From Victivallales bacterium (GTDB taxonomy: Bacteria; Verrucomicrobiota; Lentisphaeria; Oligosphaerales; Oligosphaeraceae): 12,562 nucleotides of DNA. The stretch is from positions 1 to 12,562 of the forward strand of contig JAGCTA010000084.1 of NCBI GenBank assembly GCA_017963875.1. The letters are read 5' to 3'. The translations under genes were made by a program, and so were the position numbers. How positions within the stretch are numbered: position 1 is the stretch's first letter; every line of letters starts with the position of its first letter. Under the pieces are notes generated by a model. It was not told the origin of the DNA and searched no databases. It worked only from the letters and a program-made list of their open reading frames with translations. Shown in pieces: positions 6,650-12,562 of this stretch.

Positions 6650-6692
6650 CTCATGATTTGTAACGTTGTATTTCCACACCAAGACCTATAAA

Positions 6693-6746
6693 CCGTAACT
6701 TTTAGTGTTCAGGAAGAATACATTCCCTAAACACTAAAAGTTGCGG
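6693..6746 (-). terminator. Long inverted repeat, probable transcript end of lepA-lepB
   Basis: Arms 6693-6713 and 6726-6746 pair over about 20 bp (core AACTTTTAGTGTT / AACACTAAAAGTT, closed by CCG/CGG) around a 12-base loop. Two non-Watson-Crick pairs occur: the inner one (6710/6729) becomes a G-U wobble in the minus-strand RNA, favouring a leftward transcript. It lies about 140 bases past the lepB stop and upstream of the glnK control region, as a terminator should. Only a poor T-run (TTTATAGG) follows, so it may instead be a 3'-end stabilising hairpin or a dispersed palindromic element. Confidence 0.5.
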
Positions 6747-6760
6747 GTAAATCATCTTCA

Positions 6761-6821
6761 CGTCTCTCGTCTCGAGTCTCATGTCTCGAGTCTCATGTCT
6801 CGCGTCTTGTCTCGCGTCTGG
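6761..6821. repeat. Degenerate 7-base tandem repeat (NGTCTCN)
   Basis: About eight to nine consecutive units of the form NGTCTCN (GAGAC on the other strand). They contain a perfect 14-base unit AGTCTCATGTCTCG repeated twice (6775-6788, 6789-6802); one unit near 6803 has lost bases. It falls in the non-coding spacer after lepB. Small frames run through it because it lacks stops in some frames, but these are low-complexity and not genes. The rest of 6822-6888 shows nothing further. Confidence 0.85.
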
Positions 6822-6888
6822 CGTATCTCCAATGCCACCCGCATGGGGACGAACAGAGTGTTTTCCCGTGTGCTGGAATCGTAAAAAC

Positions 6889-8472
6889 TTACGGCAAAAC
6901 AGGGACGGTCGGGAAGGAATCGCCCAATTCGGGATCGGGATCGCAACGGTCCGCAATGCCCCAGCGGCGACTCAGAGGCCACCATACAAAACCTGGCGTG
7001 CCAACAAGATTGCGCCTCGGAACACTGCCAAACCAACGGCTGTCCCAACTATTCTCGCTATTGTCGCCCATCATAAAATATTCGCCTTCAGGAACTTCAA
7101 AAGTATCCTCATTATTCTTGAGATAAGCCGCGCCACCACCAGTAAAGCCCAGTTGTTTGTTCGGCACCATGTGCGCGTAGCCACGGTAACCACCCTTCAT
7201 CGAATACATGCGTTCAAACCCAGGGTGGACCGTCCCGTCCATAAGATGGAACTCCGTATCGCCTTTTGCCTTCACATACAACTTCCTGTCGCGAATCTGC
7301 AATGTATCCCCAGGAAGGCCGACAAGGCGTTTAATATAGTAACTCCCGCCAAACGGCCGCCCATCCGTTGAAGTCAGCCCAGCCGTCATGAACACCATCG
7401 GTTCACCTCGCTTCGGCTCGCTGAAGACAAGCCCCAAACGATTGACAAACAAATGATCCCCAGATTCGGCATAGCCACGAACGACGACATCCCCCTTGAC
7501 AAAATCATATCCATGCCCTTCCTGATGCAGATAATAGCGAATGACCATCTTCTTGACATCCTCTGCAGGAAGATCAAAGGAATACTTGTCCTTGCCAATC
7601 ATAAAAGAAGTCACGGGGCGTCCAGAAGCGTTTTTACCTGTCTCAAGTGTATTCCAATCCAATTTTCCATTCGATTCGACAAACACCATCTTCACGTGCC
7701 CACCATAATCCACATACTGCAACAGCGGATCGCCCTTGATCATATCCAGCGGGCCAATCTGCGCAATGCGCGTCCTGTAATCATCAATCATTGAACGCGT
7801 CTGGTCCACCGTGCCTGGAAAACGATATTCCACTGGCCCGATACGGAAAGAGGATTCAGGCAGGAAAGGCATATTGCCGCTGGACGGCCTCAAACTATCC
7901 CAATCAAGATGTCCGTCCGCCAAGGCGACAATATCCACTGCGCTTCGGCTGAAATTCCAGTAGGAGAAAAAACGGCTCAAGGGATTCTTGCTAGGAGCCG
8001 TCTCCGTAGAACGGAAGTGAATGCCATAAAGGGTAGGCTGCATGCTTCCCGTGGGAATCTTGAACGGTTGAATAAAAAGTGCGCGCACGCCAAAAGCCAC
8101 GCCAAGCGCCACCACGAGGATTTCCAGATGCTCCCTTATCCAAGCATAGTCTTTGGCTGGCGGCAAATGCTTCATTTGTCCCTTGGTCAGTTTAGCCAGT
8201 GATTTCTCGACCGTTTCTGCATCTCCACCGCATCTTGCATCATGTATTTCCCTGATGGCATCCTGCAAGCCCTGCACATACTTATCCTGCAAAATATCTC
8301 GGTCACGAAGCAATTGGTCTTTGTAATGTTTCTCATAATCACGCAAAATCAGACGCTTGCGTCCAAGAGGCGAATTGCAGAATTTCCTGATGGAGTTGCC
8401 AAAGAAAAAATAGACCACAGCAAGGTCGACAAGTATTATCACTATCAAAGGCATCGTCTGTTCTCTTTGCAA
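6889..8472 (-). CDS. lepB: Signal peptidase I, long form with periplasmic insert
   Basis: This is a 527-residue membrane-bound serine protease that removes signal peptides from exported proteins. A first membrane segment (about 8-24) is followed by a charged cytoplasmic stretch of about 85 residues, then a second segment (about 115-135). The catalytic serine is Ser143 in PTGSMQPTL, the lysine base is Lys381 in YYIKRLVGLPGD, and the conserved box GDNSENSWDSRWFG is at 469-482. E. coli LepB has about 324 residues. The extra length here is mostly an insert of about 190 residues between Ser143 and the FVKGDVV strand. It holds two similar units (about 187-232 and 269-314), each with LDW, SF-IG and Y-F positions. 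Long LepB proteins are known in chlamydiae and Bacteroidetes. The start may be Met1 (8472) or Met7 (8454); neither has a strong ribosome site. The gene follows lepA by 53 bases. Confidence 0.94.
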   Translation of the reverse strand: MQREQTMPLIVIILVDLAVVYFFFGNSIRKFCNSPLGRKRLILRDYEKHYKDQLLRDRDILQDKYVQGLQDAIREIHDARCGGDAETVEKSLAKLTKGQMKHLPPAKDYAWIREHLEILVVALGVAFGVRALFIQPFKIPTGSMQPTLYGIHFRSTETAPSKNPLSRFFSYWNFSRSAVDIVALADGHLDWDSLRPSSGNMPFLPESSFRIGPVEYRFPGTVDQTRSMIDDYRTRIAQIGPLDMIKGDPLLQYVDYGGHVKMVFVESNGKLDWNTLETGKNASGRPVTSFMIGKDKYSFDLPAEDVKKMVIRYYLHQEGHGYDFVKGDVVVRGYAESGDHLFVNRLGLVFSEPKRGEPMVFMTAGLTSTDGRPFGGSYYIKRLVGLPGDTLQIRDRKLYVKAKGDTEFHLMDGTVHPGFERMYSMKGGYRGYAHMVPNKQLGFTGGGAAYLKNNEDTFEVPEGEYFMMGDNSENSWDSRWFGSVPRRNLVGTPGFVWWPLSRRWGIADRCDPDPELGDSFPTVPVLP

Positions 8473-8487
8473 TAAGATGTATAATTA

Positions 8488-8516
8488 TGTCCGATGAAGC
8501 TGCCTTTCATCGGATA
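8488..8516. repeat. Perfect hairpin between lepA and lepB
   Basis: TCCGATGAA (8490-8498) and TTCATCGGA (8506-8514) form a perfect 9-bp stem around a 7-base loop, extendable by a G-T and a T-A pair. It fills much of the 53-base lepA-lepB gap. No T-run follows on the minus strand (CATAATTATA), so it is more likely an RNA processing or stability element, or an attenuator, than a full terminator. Confidence 0.55.
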
Positions 8517-8525
8517 CGTTGGACA

Positions 8526-10346
8526 TCATTTCTCACGGTCATCATTGGAACGAAGCACGGCGACAAACGCCTCCTGCGGAATATTGACATTGCCGATTTC
8601 CTTCATCCTCTTCTTTCCTTCGCGTTGCTTGTCAAGCAATTTCCGTTTTCGGGTAATGTCACCTCCGTAGCACTTTGCCAACACATTCTTACGCAACTGC
8701 CTGACATCCTCACGCGCGATAATTCGCCCTCCTATGGCTCCCTGAATGGCGATTTTGAACATCTGCGGAGGAATGGCGTCCTTCAGTCGGTCGCATATCA
8801 TCCGCGCCCGTGCCACGGCACGATCTGCATGGCACAGCGAAGCAAACGCGTCAACAGGCTCGCCATTGACAAGGATTTCCAGTTTTACCGTCGGCGCTGG
8901 TTCATAGCCGTCTGGCTCGTAATCCATGCTGCCATAGCCACGCGTACAAGTCTTCAGTTTATCATAGAAATCCAGAACGATTTCATGCAAAGGCATCCGA
9001 GCCGTCATCATGATATGCAACTGGTCTACTGTATCCGTCTTAAGGCAGATCCCCCGTTTATCAAGGATCAAATTCATGATAGACCCCATATAAGTCGTCG
9101 GCGAGATAATCTGCGCCTTGATCATCGGCTCTTCAACGTGGTCTATCGTGCTGGGGTCTGGCATATATAGCGGATTGTCAACCTCCTTCATCGTGCCATT
9201 CTTCATAAAGACATGGTAAACGACACTAGGGTACGTCAGCAGCAAATCCATGTTATATTCACGGCTCAGGCGCTCCTGAACGACATCCATGTGCAACAGT
9301 CCAAGAAATCCGCAGCGGAATCCCGCCCCAAGGGCAATGGAGCTTTCTGGCTGGGCAACAAACGCGGAATCATTCAGTCGCAGTTTCGCGATATTAAATT
9401 TAAGTGCTTCGTAATCAGCCGAATCAATCGGATAGATGCCACTGAAGACCATCGGACGAACACGCTGAAAACCAGGCAACGGCTCAGAACAACTCTTCAC
9501 GGCATGCGTTATCGTGTCGCCGACATGGATGTCCTGAGGCGTCTTGATTGACGTGATGACATATCCTACCTCGCCGCTACGCAATTCTTCTGACGGCTTC
9601 ATGCCAGGGCTGAAGAACCCGACTTCCTTGACTTCTGCCTCCTGCCCCGTGCTGAACATCTTCAAATGGTCACCTGCCTTGATGCTTCCATTGACGACGC
9701 GGACATAGACGACAACACCACGGAATACATCATAGACAGAATCAAACACCAATGCCTGCAACGGCACATCATCGTCCTTTGGCGGAGGAATTCTCTCAAT
9801 GACTGCCTCCAGCAAATCCTCGACGCCCACACCGCTGCGCGCGGACACCTGAAGGACATCCTCCTTTGGAATGGCAAGCAATTCCTCGAACTGCTCCAAG
9901 CACATAGGAATATTCGCAGCTGGCAGGTCGATTTTATTGATGACTGGAATAATCGCCAGATTCTGCCTCATCGCCAGATTGACATTCGCCATGGTCTGCG
10001 CCTGGACACCCTGGGCTGCATCCACAAGAAGAATCGCACCCTCACAGGCGGCAAGGCTTCTACTGACCTCGTAGGAGAAATCAACATGTCCAGGAGTGTC
10101 AATCAGATTGAACTCGTATGTGCCGCCATTGCGCGACTCGAAGCGCATCCGCACAGGATGCGACTTGATGGTAATGCCGCGCTCCTGCTCCAAATCCATC
10201 GCGTCCAGAACCTGATCGTGGAACGTACGTGTCTCAATGGTTTTTGTATGCAGCAGAAAACGGTCTGCCAAAGTGGACTTTCCATGGTCAACATGCGCCA
10301 CAATGCAAAAATTACGGATGTTCTTCAAATGTTCGCTCATAGCCAT
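8526..10346 (-). CDS. lepA: Elongation factor 4 (LepA), ribosome back-translocation GTPase
   Basis: This 606-residue translational GTPase is close to the usual 600. The G-motifs are all present: G1 AHVDHGKS (17-24), G2 ERGITIK (Thr59), G3 DTPGHVDF (83-90), G4 NKID (137-140) and G5 SARSG (168-172). These are followed by EF-Tu-like domain 2, two EF-G-like domains (GFRCGFLGLLHMDVVQERL at about 342-360) and the LepA-specific tail GGDITRKRKLLDKQREGKKR near 561-580. LepA acts on stalled or mistranslocated ribosomes and is mostly cytoplasmic or membrane-associated. Either Met1 or Met3 (10340) could be the start; TTTGGA lies just before both. It sits upstream of lepB as in the classic E. coli lepA-lepB operon, and 49 bases after the permease gene. 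Confidence 0.98.
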   Translation of the reverse strand: MAMSEHLKNIRNFCIVAHVDHGKSTLADRFLLHTKTIETRTFHDQVLDAMDLEQERGITIKSHPVRMRFESRNGGTYEFNLIDTPGHVDFSYEVSRSLAACEGAILLVDAAQGVQAQTMANVNLAMRQNLAIIPVINKIDLPAANIPMCLEQFEELLAIPKEDVLQVSARSGVGVEDLLEAVIERIPPPKDDDVPLQALVFDSVYDVFRGVVVYVRVVNGSIKAGDHLKMFSTGQEAEVKEVGFFSPGMKPSEELRSGEVGYVITSIKTPQDIHVGDTITHAVKSCSEPLPGFQRVRPMVFSGIYPIDSADYEALKFNIAKLRLNDSAFVAQPESSIALGAGFRCGFLGLLHMDVVQERLSREYNMDLLLTYPSVVYHVFMKNGTMKEVDNPLYMPDPSTIDHVEEPMIKAQIISPTTYMGSIMNLILDKRGICLKTDTVDQLHIMMTARMPLHEIVLDFYDKLKTCTRGYGSMDYEPDGYEPAPTVKLEILVNGEPVDAFASLCHADRAVARARMICDRLKDAIPPQMFKIAIQGAIGGRIIAREDVRQLRKNVLAKCYGGDITRKRKLLDKQREGKKRMKEIGNVNIPQEAFVAVLRSNDDREK

Positions 10347-10395
10347 TCCAAATTCAACATAGCAAGCATCTCGACAGCATCATCGCCTGCGAAAT

Positions 10396-11493
10396 TCAGT
10401 GTTTTCCCAGACGCCGAATCGCGACAAGGCCGCCAATCAGATACAGCAGATTCGGTATCCAGATGATCCATTCAGGATGGAGTTTCGGATACGCTTCCAG
10501 ACGGTCAGCCAGAAGCATGAATACATAAAAGCCCAACGCCAGCACGACGCATATCAGCAACCCAACCGACAGTTCACTGCGTTTGCCTCTGATGCCAAAC
10601 GGCAATCCAAGCAACAAAAAGGAAAAAGCGGACATGGACAACGAAACCCGCCCGTGGAAATCAAGAAGCAACGGCGTTATGTCATTGCCGTTCTCGGCTT
10701 CCAGCCGCATCCGACCGAAAAGCATGTCCATCGTCATGTATTTGGATTTGCGCATCAATTCCCTTTTGTCAAGTGAATCACCATAATCGACAGGCAATTC
10801 AAGTTCGTATGCGCGCAGATTCGCTCTGGAGGACACAGTCTCCCCAGAGAAATCCAGTTCTGTCAATGACGCGCGGGTAAAAGTGACCATCAGCAACCGC
10901 TCTTCAAAATCCGCCTCTATCCGTCCACGCTCTGCTACGACATCGACCACACCGCCGTTCTTCTGGCGGAGAATCAGGTGAACCCCCAGCAAATCATCGC
11001 CGTCACGCCCTTCAATGCGCAACTGGCAATTCTGCGAGATGGAAGTGAACGTCCCTGGTTCCAGTAAGGTTAGCGGGGCGCTCGCCAATGCCTTCCAGCG
11101 AAGACGAGTAGCCTCGTAGCGGCAAATCGGCGAGATGACAAGGGAAAGCGAAAGGCAGATGATGCAGCAGATGAAACTCAATATCAACCCCGGTGCGATT
11201 ATCTGCCAGAGGCCCACGCCACTCGCCTTCAATGCGCTGATTTCATTGTCAGACGACATCCGCCCAAACACCAGCACCGTTGACACAAGCACCGAAAGCG
11301 GCAGCGTAAACCGCAGCATGTCAGGAACCATATACAGGACAAATCTCACCAGCAGGCCGATACGCACTCCCTTTGTCAGCAACTCGAAAGCACGGAAAAA
11401 ATGCCCAGACAGCATGACAAAAGTCAATACGCCCAATGCCAGAAGCATACTGACAAGGAGGCTGCGACCTATGTACCAGTTGATTGTCTTCAT
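10396..11493 (-). CDS. LptF/LptG family permease (LPS export ABC transporter membrane subunit)
   Basis: This 365-residue inner-membrane protein has the YjgP/YjgQ layout. Three N-terminal membrane segments (about 10-32, 48-77 and 98-124) are followed by a periplasmic beta-rich domain (about 130-260) and three C-terminal segments (about 275-300, 308-330 and 338-360). The motif DNEISALKASGVGLWQI after the second segment is the family's coupling-helix region that contacts the LptB ATPase. LptF and LptG form the heterodimer that extracts LPS from the inner membrane; which of the two this is cannot be told by eye, and the partner is not in the window. No clear ribosome site precedes the ATG at 11493. 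It lies 30 bases after bamA and 49 before lepA, consistent with one envelope-biogenesis transcript. Confidence 0.9.
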   Translation of the reverse strand: MKTINWYIGRSLLVSMLLALGVLTFVMLSGHFFRAFELLTKGVRIGLLVRFVLYMVPDMLRFTLPLSVLVSTVLVFGRMSSDNEISALKASGVGLWQIIAPGLILSFICCIICLSLSLVISPICRYEATRLRWKALASAPLTLLEPGTFTSISQNCQLRIEGRDGDDLLGVHLILRQKNGGVVDVVAERGRIEADFEERLLMVTFTRASLTELDFSGETVSSRANLRAYELELPVDYGDSLDKRELMRKSKYMTMDMLFGRMRLEAENGNDITPLLLDFHGRVSLSMSAFSFLLLGLPFGIRGKRSELSVGLLICVVLALGFYVFMLLADRLEAYPKLHPEWIIWIPNLLYLIGGLVAIRRLGKH

Positions 11494-11523
11494 TCACATC
11501 AAATTGACAGATACCCCGCTGTG

Positions 11524-12562
11524 TCAGTAGGTAAAGCCAATCGTGAAATGGAAACGACCGCTCTTGCCTTCCAGATGGTCATAACTCTCGGCTATTGGAT
11601 GACCATAGTACAGGCTGATCGGCAACGCCTTGAACTGTACACCGACGCCGATGCTCATGCATAAATCAGAATCCCAGTCAAAACTGTCATACCAGACATT
11701 GCCGACATCGTAGAAGACGCTTGCAAACATGATGTCTTTGATTGGCTGGAGCAATTCAACCGTTCCCGTGACCATGGTATTGCCTCCCAACGGATCCTCA
11801 TAACGGTCAACAGGAGACACGTCGCGGCGCTTGAAGCCGCGAATCGTCCCTATGCCGCCGCCAAAATAACGGTCGAAAATGGCAACCTTGTCATCGTCAG
11901 TGGAAGCGGAACCGCCAAGACCAATTTTAAGAATCTGCTCGGTGGGCAGTTTGAAATACTTTGAAAAGCCGAGATTAAAACGGAAATAATCCTCATAACT
12001 ACCAAGTGCCTTCGTGACATATTCCGTCTGGAACTCAAAGATTGAGCCGCTCGTCGGGAAACGGAACGTGTCTCTCTTGTCTCGAATGACGCGCCAGATC
12101 AGGCGATTCGCCCATTCGGAGCCCTCCTCGTCCGCGATGACGCGGTCACGTATGAAATCGCCTTTTTTATCATCCCAGTCGATGTTGTCATCATTATGCT
12201 TGTCGCAATCGGAAATACGGATGTATTCGAATCGGACACCGACGCCCATGCGCCAGTTTTTCTCCCTGACAACCCCTGGAATGATGATGTCAAACGGCCA
12301 GGAGAGCATGAACTGAGTTCCAATGTTTCTTTGGTCGTATTCATCCTCAAAGCGATTCCGCAGGAATAGTTCCGTACTCAGCGACAGACGTCTGTCAAGA
12401 AACCATGGCTCCTCAAGGGAGACGATGAAATTCGAGACGTCGTTACCCAACTGCACACGTGTGCGGAAACGCTGTCCGCCGCCTTTTGGAGGCCATTCCA
12501 AGGCCAGCAGCCGCTGAAGATCAAAGTTCGTTTCCGTGAACTCGAACTGCCCCAAAACGGAA
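11524..12562 (-). CDS. bamA: BamA/Omp85 outer-membrane assembly factor, C-terminal barrel (partial, cut by window edge)
   Basis: The frame is open to the right edge, so only the last 345 residues are seen; the POTRA repeats and signal peptide lie outside. The visible part is a 16-strand-type Omp85 barrel. It contains RDTFRFPTSGSIFEF, the lid motif FGGGIGTIRGFKRR (the family's (V/I)RGF signature, about residue 240 of the fragment), and then the strands GTVELLQPI and ASVFYDVGNVW. It ends in HFTIGFTY, with a C-terminal aromatic residue, the usual beta-signal. BamA inserts beta-barrel proteins into the outer membrane. TamA and other Omp85 proteins share this fold, but the RGF loop, the FYDVGNVW strand and the neighbouring LPS transporter favour BamA. 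An apparent TTG start inside the frame at 12555 is not a true start. Confidence 0.9.
   Translation of the reverse strand, partial: SVLGQFEFTETNFDLQRLLALEWPPKGGGQRFRTRVQLGNDVSNFIVSLEEPWFLDRRLSLSTELFLRNRFEDEYDQRNIGTQFMLSWPFDIIIPGVVREKNWRMGVGVRFEYIRISDCDKHNDDNIDWDDKKGDFIRDRVIADEEGSEWANRLIWRVIRDKRDTFRFPTSGSIFEFQTEYVTKALGSYEDYFRFNLGFSKYFKLPTEQILKIGLGGSASTDDDKVAIFDRYFGGGIGTIRGFKRRDVSPVDRYEDPLGGNTMVTGTVELLQPIKDIMFASVFYDVGNVWYDSFDWDSDLCMSIGVGVQFKALPISLYYGHPIAESYDHLEGKSGRFHFTIGFTY

Noticed and set aside
6761..6821. Possible CRISPR array
   Set aside because: Units are only 7 bases and contiguous, with no unique spacers and no cas genes nearby.
6880..6893. Small hairpin CGTAA-AAAC-TTACG at the lepB stop
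   Set aside because: A 5-bp AT-rich stem overlapping the stop codon with no T-run on either strand; too weak for a terminator.
6702..7048. Small minus-strand frames across the GAGAC repeat (peptides with repeated MRLETRD)
   Set aside because: These are low-complexity translations of the tandem repeat, partly overlapping the lepB end out of frame; no ribosome site or domain.
8487..9170. A 227-codon plus-strand frame (with another at 9666-10466)
   Set aside because: Both are antisense to lepA, which is unambiguous; they show no domain motifs.

Overview
The window looks like core chromosome of a Gram-negative (diderm) bacterium. It carries a BamA outer-membrane barrel, an LptF/LptG permease and a lipoprotein with a classical lipobox. 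The unusually long signal peptidase I, the DUF3568-like lipoprotein and the Mycobacterium-type two-domain NAD synthetase suggest the PVC group (Lentisphaerae, Kiritimatiellae or Verrucomicrobia). This placement is an inference from protein character, with low to moderate confidence. No transposase, integrase, tRNA, rRNA or CRISPR array was seen.

Layout: positions 1-1353 (minus strand) hold the start of an RsuA/RluB-type pseudouridine synthase. Directly upstream of it is a two-domain signalling protein: a kinase core that appears to have lost its catalytic residues, fused to an intact receiver. Positions 1557-2796 (plus strand) hold a HAD-family phosphatase/phosphomutase and a small lipoprotein. 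From 2818 to the right edge everything is on the minus strand. Read in transcription order it is bamA (cut by the right edge), an LptF/LptG permease, lepA, lepB, a 417-base spacer, then glnK, amtB and nadE.

Functionally there are two blocks. The first is an envelope and translation block: outer-membrane protein assembly, LPS transport, EF4 and signal peptidase I. The second is a nitrogen block, in which a PII signal protein, an ammonium channel and glutamine-dependent NAD synthetase follow one another with gaps of 13 and 38 bases. It is preceded by a near-consensus sigma-54 promoter (TGGCAT-N5-TTGCT). Two similar palindromes with TTACAT/ATGTAA-type arms lie about 77 and 97 bases upstream of the predicted transcription start, where an enhancer-binding activator would be expected. 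The PII protein lacks the tyrosine that is uridylylated in enteric PII. The simplest reading is a nitrogen-controlled operon that ties ammonium uptake to NAD synthesis.

The 417-base spacer is the most structured non-coding part of the window. Besides the promoter and palindromes it has a tandem 8-mer, a roughly 20-bp-stem inverted repeat (probably the end of the lepA-lepB transcript) and a degenerate 7-base tandem repeat. Other points of note are an internal duplication in the LepB periplasmic insert and a perfect 9-bp hairpin between lepA and lepB.
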